20,779 nt of DNA from Ferrovaceae bacterium (GTDB taxonomy: Bacteria; Pseudomonadota; Gammaproteobacteria; Burkholderiales; Ferrovaceae): contig DAIDTL010000003.1 of assembly GCA_027457225.1 (NCBI GenBank), forward strand, positions 1 through 20,779. The letters are read 5' to 3'. Below, one piece after another: positions 13,747-20,759 of this stretch (position 1 is its first letter; each line of letters begins with the position of its first letter). Below the pieces are notes generated by a model. That model ran no database searches, was not told the origin of the DNA, and worked only from the letters and a program-made list of their open reading frames with translations. Made by a program: the position numbers and the translations under genes.

Positions 13747-13814
13747 TGCACAGAATCATGAGATTACCTTACCGATTACTCATAACCATGTTTATTCTTG
13801 GAGCACTAAAATGA
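13746..13814 (+). CDS. Possible 22-residue hydrophobic peptide linking hip and porin genes
   Basis: ATG 13746 overlaps the HiPIP stop (TGATG) and its stop TGA (13812-13814) overlaps the porin ATG (ATGA). The peptide is MHRIMRLPYRLLITMFILGA followed by LK. It has no SD of its own and would rely on coupling. It could be a chance ORF or a translational bridge. Confidence 0.25.
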   Translation: MHRIMRLPYRLLITMFILGALK

Positions 13815-15130
13815 AAAAATCCCTAATTGCCCTCGCTGCACTGAGTGCCGTGGCGGGTACCGTGCATGCGGATGTGACGTTGTATGGCATTTTAGACCTG
13901 GGTGTGGCGGAGCTGACCCATGCAGGCAACTTCAGTTCCACATTCGTGACCGGCGCAGGTCCTACTGGCGCTGGTTCCTACCAGAAGCTTGGTACTACCA
14001 TCGGCATGATGAATGGGGGCGAATACCAGACTCGCTGGGGGATCAAAGGCACGGAAGATTTAGGCAACGGCAACCAGGCATTCTTCCGTCTGGAATCGGC
14101 CATCAGCGCAGCCAACGGCATGCTGTCGTCCTCGGGGCTTGCCGGTGCCGGGTATCCCAACAAGTCCTACAGCATGGTGGTAGACACGAGCTTGAACGGC
14201 CAACTTTTCGGCCGTGCCGCGTTGATCGGCTTGTCCAACAACGACTGGGGTACCATCACGTTGGGCCGCCAAAACAGTCTGGAGCTCGACATCATTACTG
14301 CAATTTCTGGCGGCTATGATCCAGTCAACGCCCAAATGTTCTCGCCTATCAACTTCTCCGGTTTCTATGGCGGCGGCGGGGCCACTGACAGCGCACGGAT
14401 CGACAACTCGGTGAAGTATTCCAAGAACTTTGGCGACTTCGCCTTCAATGCCCTCTATGGTATCGGCGGGATGGCGGGCAATACGTCGGCGCGCAGCACC
14501 GGCGAAGCGAGCTTCGGCTATGAAGGCAAGCGCATCGGCTTTGAGCTCGCCGCGCAGGAAGCGCAGGATTCCACCAACATTTTCTCAGATCCTTCCGCCA
14601 ACCCGGTGGGCGCCCAGTTCCTCAACCTCAAGTCCTTCACGGCCACGCTCCGCTATCAAGTGATCGATCCCATGAAGCTGACGGCCGGCTACCAGCGTAT
14701 TCAGTGGAACACCCCCAGCAATCCGGGGACTGATGCCACCCTGACGCAGGTGTACGGCTACACCATCAACCCCCTGAACGCCTTCACCGGCGAGTTCCTC
14801 GGCGAGAAGACCTACAACATCTATTGGGCGGGCGGCAAGTGGCAGGTCACGCAGGCGTTCCGCCTTTCGGCGGGCTACTACGACGCACAACTGCAAGCGG
14901 GGAACTACAACTCCGTTAACGGCTTCAAGGGCGGCGCAGTCAAGGCCCAGCCATCGGGTTCTGATCAATATATCTCGATTCTCGCCGACTACGACCTGAG
15001 CAAGCGCACCAATTTCTACGCAGGGCTGATGTTCGACAAAAAATCCGGCGGCCAGATCCCCGGTGGGCCTGCCGGCGGACAGCCGGTGACCTACAACACC
15101 TACGGTGTCGGTATCGTCCACCGGTTCTGA
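13811..15130 (+). CDS. Gram-negative trimeric porin (Neisseria/Burkholderia type)
   Basis: A 439-residue outer-membrane protein. A Sec signal MKKSLIALAALSAVAGTVHA is followed by DVTLYGILDLGV, the classic first strand of betaproteobacterial general porins. WGIKGTEDLGNGNQAFFRLE and the later WGTITLGRQ motifs of the family follow, and the protein ends YGVGIVHRF with the C-terminal Phe needed for outer-membrane assembly. It forms 16-stranded trimeric channels for small hydrophilic solutes. GGAG (13800-13803) sits seven bases before ATG 13811; the frame open from 13682 is rejected as it lies within the HiPIP gene. Being in the operon, it may admit the enzyme's substrate, an inference from position. 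The next gene starts 43 bases on, with no obvious terminator between. Confidence 0.92.
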   Translation: MKKSLIALAALSAVAGTVHADVTLYGILDLGVAELTHAGNFSSTFVTGAGPTGAGSYQKLGTTIGMMNGGEYQTRWGIKGTEDLGNGNQAFFRLESAISAANGMLSSSGLAGAGYPNKSYSMVVDTSLNGQLFGRAALIGLSNNDWGTITLGRQNSLELDIITAISGGYDPVNAQMFSPINFSGFYGGGGATDSARIDNSVKYSKNFGDFAFNALYGIGGMAGNTSARSTGEASFGYEGKRIGFELAAQEAQDSTNIFSDPSANPVGAQFLNLKSFTATLRYQVIDPMKLTAGYQRIQWNTPSNPGTDATLTQVYGYTINPLNAFTGEFLGEKTYNIYWAGGKWQVTQAFRLSAGYYDAQLQAGNYNSVNGFKGGAVKAQPSGSDQYISILADYDLSKRTNFYAGLMFDKKSGGQIPGGPAGGQPVTYNTYGVGIVHRF

Positions 15131-15173
15131 GTTGTTGTATTGGTCTCTGAGCCCGTTATTTATCGAGAATAAA

Positions 15174-15923
15174 ATGCTGAGCCATCACTGCCAAAACAAT
15201 CAGTGCGTCCTGTGTGGGGCGTTGTTATCTTCCGGCGGCCAAAGCGCGCATCCGGTATGTGAAATCCGGGGCCTGCTGAGTCGCCGTCGATATGCGGCGG
15301 GGGAAAACGTTTTTCGCGAAGGGGATACTTGTAGACAACTCATGGTATTTCGATCTGGCCAACTGAAACTAACCACCAGGTCGTTGGCGGGGCGTGAACA
15401 GATTTTGGGTGTGCTCGTCGCCGGCCAGCTGGTGGGTTTCGAAACTTCCGACGCTGTCTATCCCTACACTGCGACGGCCCTCACTCCGGTAGAAGTATGC
15501 TGTATTACCCATAATGATATGCGGTGCATTCTCGAAGAAAACCCGTCCGTGGCCCTGAATATCATCCGGCGTTTCAGCGATGAGCTCATTCGGGCCCGGA
15601 TCATGATTCGTAACCTCGGAATCAAGCCGGCGCATGCGCGAGTGTCCTCTTTAATCCTGTCCCTGGTTCCCACCGGGGCTGATTACAATGAGCCTTTTCC
15701 TCTGGTGTTTTCACGGCTTGAGGTTGCGGAACTGCTCGGGCTAAGTGAGGAAACCGTGAGCCGGATTTTTGCGGAATTCAGGCGCAACGGCCTGATTGAT
15801 GCCCACCGCGGCGAGGTGCTGCTGCTGGATATGGGGGCGGTCAGGAAAATTGCGGGAATGAGGCCTGGGCAGAAAAATAATTCTGGGAGTGTAAAAGCTG
15901 CAACTGCTTGCATGATGGGTTAG
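15174..15923 (+). CDS. FNR-like Crp/Fnr-family regulator
   Basis: A 249-residue cytoplasmic regulator starting MLSHHCQNNQCVLCG. N-terminal C6-x4-C11-x2-C14 plus C29, and a central Cys pair C109-C110 in ALTPVEVCCIT, parallel the FNR cluster ligands (in E. coli FNR Cys20, 23, 29 and 122, the last in ALETSMVCEIP), so an oxygen- or NO-sensitive Fe-S cluster is plausible. The cyclic-nucleotide-like barrel spans about 30-130, the dimer helix about 130-165. The helix-turn-helix LEVAELLGLSEETVSRIFAE carries E-x2-S-R, the FNR residues that read TTGAT. A candidate site of that type overlaps the operon start (7506-7519). ATG 15174 is preferred to ATG 15105, which lies within the porin gene. It is probably the last gene of the redox operon. 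Confidence 0.9.
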   Translation: MLSHHCQNNQCVLCGALLSSGGQSAHPVCEIRGLLSRRRYAAGENVFREGDTCRQLMVFRSGQLKLTTRSLAGREQILGVLVAGQLVGFETSDAVYPYTATALTPVEVCCITHNDMRCILEENPSVALNIIRRFSDELIRARIMIRNLGIKPAHARVSSLILSLVPTGADYNEPFPLVFSRLEVAELLGLSEETVSRIFAEFRRNGLIDAHRGEVLLLDMGAVRKIAGMRPGQKNNSGSVKAATACMMG

Positions 15924-16067
15924 CCGGTTATCGCTTCAGTTATGGTGGCAGCGAAAGACGGGGCCATTCGTGAGTCCCGGCTTAAGCGTTGCGCACGGAA
16001 AATCGCCGGAATTGCCGGCTCATGAGTTCAACCCTACCGCAGCGCAGGCAAGGCAAAATCCACCAAA

Positions 16068-16103
16068 ATTAGCCGTGTTCACAGTGGTAAACCACGCGCC
16101 ACC
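16068..16103 (+). repeat. Toxin-flanking repeat B, copy 3 (partial)
   Basis: ATTAG (16068-16072), 14 bases, GTAAAC (16087-16092), 4 bases, CGCCACC (16097-16103): same words and spacing as at 1232 and 3404. The terminator half is absent. Confidence 0.65.
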
Positions 16104-16159
16104 CTTCCGTCGTCTTATCCCTCCTTACGATGAATCCAGGTTCCCCATACTGTCTATTT

Positions 16160-16282
16160 AGTACTCTTGAGAGCACGCTAAGCTAATTAAAGTGCTTTGA
16201 ATAGTACTTTATTGCAAAACAGATCGACTTGATATATGCTCTTGAGAGAACTTTAACCTGTATAAAGTACTCTTGAGGGAAT
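16160..16282 (+). promoter_or_regulatory. hipBA control region with three CTCTTGAGAG operators
   Basis: The near-palindrome CTCT-TG-AGAG occurs at 16164-16173 and 16239-16248, and as CTCT-TG-AGGG at 16270-16279, each inside a longer similar context (AGTACTCTTGAG). The third overlaps the SD (GAGGGA) of the HipB-like gene, so a bound repressor would cover the ribosome-binding site DNA. AT-rich promoter elements such as TTGATA (16229-16234) and TATAAA (16261-16266) are present, but no single pair has ideal spacing. Confidence 0.6.
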
Positions 16283-16624
16283 ATGGTTGCGCGTAACCAA
16301 CTGCTAAAAGCTCCGCCCTATCCGGTCGAACAGGCGCTCAAGCGTCTGGGTGACAACCTTCGTACGGCTCGCATTCGGCGGAATGACACAATCGAGGAAG
16401 TTGCCCAGAAAATCGGGACGGGACGCCGCGCGGTCATGGACGCCGAAAAGGGCAAGCCCTCAACCGGCGTAGGCGTCTATGCTGCCCTGTTGTGGGTCTA
16501 CGATCTGCTCCAGCCTCTGGCCGACCTCGCGAATCCCGCCAAGGACGAACAAGGGCTGACCCTTGTCTCCGCCAAAGAGAAGCTGCGTGCCCGCAAGGGC
16601 GCTGGCCTCAGCAATGAATTCTAG
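16283..16624 (+). CDS. HipB-like helix-turn-helix antitoxin
   Basis: A 113-residue XRE-type DNA-binding protein. The helix-turn-helix lies at about 20-75: LGDNLRTARIRRNDTIEEVA, QKIGTGRRAVMDAEKGKPST, then GVYAALLWVYDLL. It precedes a HipA-like kinase and overlaps it by 11 bases, the standard hipBA layout, in which HipB binds HipA and represses the operon. The N-terminal 20 residues and C-terminal 35 residues are longer than a bare XRE domain. The three operators just upstream are its likely binding sites. ATG 16283 has GAGGGA close upstream. Confidence 0.85.
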   Translation: MVARNQLLKAPPYPVEQALKRLGDNLRTARIRRNDTIEEVAQKIGTGRRAVMDAEKGKPSTGVGVYAALLWVYDLLQPLADLANPAKDEQGLTLVSAKEKLRARKGAGLSNEF

Positions 16625-17876
16625 GCCCTCGGTCTCCGAGTGCTTTGTCTACATCACGTTACCGGGACAACTGTCTGCGGTAACGGTGGGCAGATTCGTC
16701 CTGACGAAAAACACGAGAGGCGACGCACTTGGGCAGTTCGTCTATCGCAGCAAGTATCTGGACGATCCGCAGGCGGTTGAGATCGATCCCGTTGAACTCA
16801 AACTTTCGACACGGACCTATGAGACCACCCAGTTGAATGGCGTCTTCGGCGCACTGCGTGATGCGGCACCGGACAACTGGGGCCGCCGCATTATCGAGAA
16901 GCATGCCGGCAAAGCACAGCTCGGCGAACTGGATTATCTTCTGGAGTCGCCCGATGACCGGGTCGGCGCGCTTGGCTTTGGCCCGAACAACGTTCCGCCC
17001 GCCCCGAAACGGAAATTCAACAAGACGCTCGATCTGGAAAAACTTCAGACGCTCGCGGATGCGCTGGTCAAGGACGACCTTCCGAACGATCCCGAAGCGC
17101 AGCAGGTCCAGGACCTCCTGCTGCTCGGCACTTCGATGGGGGGTGCGCGGCCGAAGGCGGTCGTCCAGGACGATGACGGTCTCTGGGTCGCGAAATTCAA
17201 TCGCTCGGATGACCGCTGGAACAACACGCGGGTCGAGCACGCCATGCTGCGGCTGGCCCGTGAGTGCGGCATCACGGCAGCGGAAAGCCGGATCGAATCG
17301 ATCGGTGGCAAAGATGTTCTGCTCATCAAGCGATTCGATCGCGAAAAGACGGCAAAAGGGTACACGCGCGCGCGCATGGTCAGTGGCCTGACGATCCTGC
17401 GTGCAGACGAAGCACTGGAAAGGCGGGCGCGCTGGTCCTACGTGATCCTTGTCGAAGAGCTGCGCCGGATCGTCGCCGATGCCAGGAAGGACGCCCGCGA
17501 ATTATTCCGCCGGGTGTGTTTCAACGCGCTTATTTCCAACATCGACGATCATCCGCGCAACCACGCCGTAATTGCCAGGGAGAGAGATTGGAAGCTCTCA
17601 CCTGCCTACGATCTGACGCCCTCACCGGCGGTCGCTCAAGAGCGCCGCGACCTCGCCATGGACTGCGGCGATCAGGGCCGCTACGCCAATGCAAAAAACA
17701 TACTCTCCCAGCATGCACGCTTTCTGCTTGAGCAGGACGAAGCGGAGAAGATTGTCGCCGACATGAAGGGGCAAGTAGAGGCCACCTGGTATGAAACCTT
17801 GCGTGCCGGCGGCGTTTCCAACAAGGATGTTGAAGTGATTCGCGGGGCCTTCGGCTATCCGGGGTTTTCCCTGTGA
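16614..17876 (+). CDS. HipA-like serine/threonine kinase toxin
   Basis: A 420-residue protein, near the usual HipA length of about 440. The N-terminal HipA_N-like part (about 15-110) includes GRFVLTKNTRGDALGQFVYR. The kinase core has LLGTSMGGARPKAVV (about 169-183, the glycine/P-loop segment), the ATP-binding Lys in LWVAKF, the catalytic loop NIDDHPRNHAVI (about 309-320) and the metal-binding SPAYDLTPS (D333). E. coli HipA phosphorylates glutamyl-tRNA synthetase and induces dormancy; the target here is unknown. ATG 16614 lies within the last codons of the hipB-like gene and is preferred to the upstream in-frame 16563 start. The gene is intact. Codon usage looks more GC-rich than its AT-rich promoter region, compatible with acquisition as a module. 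Confidence 0.9.
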   Translation: MNSRPSVSECFVYITLPGQLSAVTVGRFVLTKNTRGDALGQFVYRSKYLDDPQAVEIDPVELKLSTRTYETTQLNGVFGALRDAAPDNWGRRIIEKHAGKAQLGELDYLLESPDDRVGALGFGPNNVPPAPKRKFNKTLDLEKLQTLADALVKDDLPNDPEAQQVQDLLLLGTSMGGARPKAVVQDDDGLWVAKFNRSDDRWNNTRVEHAMLRLARECGITAAESRIESIGGKDVLLIKRFDREKTAKGYTRARMVSGLTILRADEALERRARWSYVILVEELRRIVADARKDARELFRRVCFNALISNIDDHPRNHAVIARERDWKLSPAYDLTPSPAVAQERRDLAMDCGDQGRYANAKNILSQHARFLLEQDEAEKIVADMKGQVEATWYETLRAGGVSNKDVEVIRGAFGYPGFSL

Positions 17877-17957
17877 GCCGGATACAGAAGGATGGTGGTG
17901 ACCGACCGCTTTGTGGCAGCGTATTTCAAACGAATGAGGCATCGCCCTTCTGTGCAC

Positions 17958-17963
17958 TATAAT
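17958..17963 (+). promoter_or_regulatory. Consensus -10 element before the methyltransferase gene
   Basis: TATAAT at 17958-17963 is a perfect -10, about 70 bases before the GTG start at 18035. No good -35 is found 16-18 bases upstream. Confidence 0.35.
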
Positions 17964-18034
17964 GCCTGCGGTCGTGTCATATCCGACCTCAAGCTAGCGG
18001 GTTGGGCAAATGCTCACTATGAAAAGGTTCATGA

Positions 18035-20269
18035 GTGAACACCGGAAGAAATGATCCTTGTCCTTGCGGCAGCGGGCTGAAATACAAAAAATGTTGCCAG
18101 AACAAATTGGCAGCACGTCCGGTCACTCAAACCACCCAACCAAAAGTTTCTGTACCGTCACCAACTGAAATTAACCAGTTTGCCTCCCTGTTCAATTCCG
18201 GGCGCTATGTGGAAATGGAAAACCTGGCGCGCAAACTGCTCAAGCGGTATCCGGGTTCCGGATCAGTCTGGAAGGCACTGGGAGCTTCCCTTATAGCACA
18301 AAGCAAAATGGCCCTGTTCGAGCTGCAAAGGGCGGCAGAACTCATGCCTGATGATGCCGAAGCGCATTACAACCTGGGCAATGCCCTGAAAGCGCTCGGG
18401 CGGCCCGATGACGCGGTGGCCAGTTATCACCTGGCACTCAAGTTCAGGCCCGATCTCGCCGAAGCGCACAACAATCTGGGTAATGCCCTAAATGACCTTG
18501 GGCAATTTGATAACGCCGTAACGAGCTACCGACGCGCGCTGGAGATCAAGCCCGATGATGTCACGGCTCTTAATAATCTTGCCTTGCTGCTCAACGCACA
18601 AGGCAAGTCGGTGATGTCCATGAACTGCATCATGCAATCCCTCAGGCTTGAAGAAACAGTTGAAGCAAAAAACATCTTTGTAACCTGTGTCAAGCACCTG
18701 CCTGTTACGGCTGACAATGCCGAGATTCGATTGGCCCTGGTTCGCGCCTTAACCGAACCTTGGGGAAGACCCGCCGACCTTGCAGGGGTTTCTATCGATT
18801 TGGTCAAGCTTAACCCGGATATTCAGGAGGCCATGGCGCGGGCAACCCGTGCTTGGCCTCTACGGTTGTCAATTCAAGATCTGTTTGGGACAGGCGGCCT
18901 CACTGCCCTTCAATCTGATCCATTGCTGTGTGCCTTACTCAATTCTGCCCATATCGATGACATTGAGACCGAACGTTTTCTGACCACGGTACGGTATGCC
19001 ATGCTCGAAGCCATTGACGGAACAAAGGCTTCCGAGTGCGTGATGAGTGCGGCCATGGATTTCTACTGTGCCCTGGCGAGCCAATGTTTTATTAATGAAT
19101 ACGTGTTCTCCCATACTGATGCCGAGATCCGAAAGGCGGGTGATTTACGACATTCACTGGTTGCAGCACTTGAGGCCGGGACTGAGGTTCCGGCACTTTG
19201 GCCGATAGCGGTTGCAACCTACTTTCCGCTCTTTTCTATCCCGCTTGCCGCCCGACTCCTGGATACCCATTGGCCTGACCCGGTGAAGGCAGTGCTTGTA
19301 CAACAGATAGGCGAACCGGAAGAAGAGCGCCAGTTGCGCGCTACGATTTCTCGAGTGACCCGTATCGAAGACGATGTGTCGCTACTGGTTCAGAATCAGT
19401 ATGAGGATAATCCTTATCCACGCTGGATTAAGGTGGCTCCAACACCAAAAGCAAAGCATGTCCTCGGATATTTGTCCCAAAAATTCCCACTGGCTGGTTT
19501 AAAGTACCGCCCCATGACCGGCAACTTGGAGGTTTTGATTGCCGGATGCGGTACTGGTCAGCATTCAATTGCAACTGCGAAACAACTCCATGGGGCGACA
19601 GTACTGGCTGTTGACTTGAGTCTGAGCAGCCTTGGTTATGCAAAGCGCAAGACACAAGAACTTGGCCTGACATCCATTGAGTATGTTCAGGCTGACCTGC
19701 TGAATTTAGGGGCAATCGGGCGTGACTTCGACGTTATTGAGTCAGTGGGTGTGTTGCATCACCTTGCCGATCCCTGGGCAGGGTGGCGGGTGCTTCTGTC
19801 CATCCTTCGCCCTGGTGGGTTCATGAAGCTCGGCTTCTACAGCGAATTGGCGCGACGTGACATTGTCAGGGCGCGTGCCATTATCGCCGGGCAAGGTTAC
19901 GGGACGACGGCCAATGAAATTCGAAAGTGCAGGCAATATTTGCTTGATTGGGACAAACATGAAAATCTCGGCAAGGCCGTAAGGACCCTCGATTTTTTCA
20001 GTACCAGCGCTTGTCGTGATTTGCTCTTCCATGTTCAGGAGCATCGCATGACATTGGCAGCCATTGACTCGTTTTTGCGGGAAAATAACCTGGGCTTTCT
20101 TGGATTTGAATTAGACCCCAGAGTGGTTCGTGCCTATCGACTGCGTTTCCCCGAGGATCAAACACTTACCCATCTCGATCAGTGGCAGTTATTCGAAAGT
20201 GAGAATCCGGACACATTTTTCGGTATGTATCAATTCTGGATTCAGAAGTTGATCGATCCCGTGACCTGA
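18035..20269 (+). CDS. SEC-C / TPR / SAM-methyltransferase fusion protein
   Basis: A 744-residue cytoplasmic protein in three parts. Residues 6-21 are a SEC-C zinc motif (NDPCPCGSGLKYKKCC). About 45-210 are tetratricopeptide repeats (AHYNLGNALKALGRPDDAVA, then AHNNLGNALNDLGQFDNAVT). A helical middle region of unknown role leads to ENPYPRWIKV (about 460), and a class I methyltransferase domain starts near 495 with motif I LIAGCGTGQHS (A503-G508), acidic VDLSLSSL, and VGVLHHLADPW (about 571). It probably methylates a protein or cell-surface component bound by the TPRs; SEC-C motifs elsewhere mediate protein or ribosome contacts. GTG 18035 is the start, since the SEC-C motif begins at once and AAGG lies about seven bases upstream; ATG 18031 is out of frame. 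It is monocistronic and apparently intact. The substrate cannot be read from the sequence. Confidence 0.85.
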   Translation: MNTGRNDPCPCGSGLKYKKCCQNKLAARPVTQTTQPKVSVPSPTEINQFASLFNSGRYVEMENLARKLLKRYPGSGSVWKALGASLIAQSKMALFELQRAAELMPDDAEAHYNLGNALKALGRPDDAVASYHLALKFRPDLAEAHNNLGNALNDLGQFDNAVTSYRRALEIKPDDVTALNNLALLLNAQGKSVMSMNCIMQSLRLEETVEAKNIFVTCVKHLPVTADNAEIRLALVRALTEPWGRPADLAGVSIDLVKLNPDIQEAMARATRAWPLRLSIQDLFGTGGLTALQSDPLLCALLNSAHIDDIETERFLTTVRYAMLEAIDGTKASECVMSAAMDFYCALASQCFINEYVFSHTDAEIRKAGDLRHSLVAALEAGTEVPALWPIAVATYFPLFSIPLAARLLDTHWPDPVKAVLVQQIGEPEEERQLRATISRVTRIEDDVSLLVQNQYEDNPYPRWIKVAPTPKAKHVLGYLSQKFPLAGLKYRPMTGNLEVLIAGCGTGQHSIATAKQLHGATVLAVDLSLSSLGYAKRKTQELGLTSIEYVQADLLNLGAIGRDFDVIESVGVLHHLADPWAGWRVLLSILRPGGFMKLGFYSELARRDIVRARAIIAGQGYGTTANEIRKCRQYLLDWDKHENLGKAVRTLDFFSTSACRDLLFHVQEHRMTLAAIDSFLRENNLGFLGFELDPRVVRAYRLRFPEDQTLTHLDQWQLFESENPDTFFGMYQFWIQKLIDPVT

Positions 20270-20384
20270 GTACTGATCTGCAGTTGCGCCCTGTTACGGT
20301 TGCCAGGCAATAAGCCTTAACAGAAACTATTGGATAGGGAAGCAGGGATCGAATCCTGGCCGCAGCTGATTCTGGCTAGAACGT

Positions 20385-20413
20385 TTGACATTGTAAGGAA
20401 ATTTCCTTACTAT
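20385..20413 (+). promoter_or_regulatory. Promoter and 18-bp palindromic operator of the PrlF/YhaV module
   Basis: TTGACA (20385-20390), 17 bases, TACTAT (20408-20413). The perfect palindrome GTAAGGAAATTTCCTTAC (20393-20410) fills the spacer and runs into the -10, so a bound antitoxin dimer would exclude RNA polymerase. Confidence 0.8.
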
Positions 20414-20438
20414 TGGTCCATTCACCAGGAGCCGCGCC

Positions 20439-20759
20439 ATGTCATCCATTCACGAAGTCGCTACCATCACCACCAAGGGGCAGATCACCCTGCCCAAGCC
20501 CATTAGGCAAGCGCTCGGTGTCGATGTCGGAAGCAAGGTGGCCTTCGATTTGCGCGGATCCCAAGTCATCGTCAGCCGTGCGGAGGATGCCCCTCACGAA
20601 GACCCCGTCATCACGAGTTTCCTGAACCTTTTGGAAAAGGACATCCAGTCCGGGCAGCGCACCACTGCCTTGCCGGACGATCTGGCGCGTTCGATGCTGG
20701 CGGCCCTCAAACAGCCTGTGGATCTCAATCCTGAGATCGAAGGTGACGTCGCACTGTGA
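20439..20759 (+). CDS. PrlF-like AbrB-fold antitoxin
   Basis: A 106-residue protein with an N-terminal swapped-hairpin AbrB domain (EVATITTKGQITLPKPIRQA, then LGVDVGSKVAFDLRGSQVIV, about 5-48), the standard DNA-binding fold of MazE/PrlF antitoxins. The C-terminal part DPVITSFLNLLEKDIQSGQR and the ending PEIEGDVAL follow the PrlF pattern 'D..xxxFLxFLxxDIxxxP', distinguishing it from MazE. It should bind the 18-bp palindrome in its own promoter and neutralise the toxin encoded next. CAGGAG lies eight bases before ATG. Its stop overlaps the next start (TGATG), so the pair is coupled. Confidence 0.88.
   Translation: MSSIHEVATITTKGQITLPKPIRQALGVDVGSKVAFDLRGSQVIVSRAEDAPHEDPVITSFLNLLEKDIQSGQRTTALPDDLARSMLAALKQPVDLNPEIEGDVAL

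Larger units (their letters stand above)
15924..16282. other. Intergenic region between the FNR-like and HipB-like genes
   Basis: About 360 bases without a convincing gene. It contains a small GC-rich inverted repeat (GCCGG/CCGGC, 16005-16019) with no T-run, copy 3 of repeat B (16068-16103), and the hipBA control region (16160-16282). A 63-codon frame from 15970 has no family features. The last 140 bases are distinctly AT-rich, which sets off the hipBA module. Confidence 0.5.

Noticed and set aside
20341..20370. tRNA-like T-arm sequence (GGGATCGAATCCTGG)
   Set aside because: No acceptor stem, anticodon arm or matching D-arm could be found on either strand.
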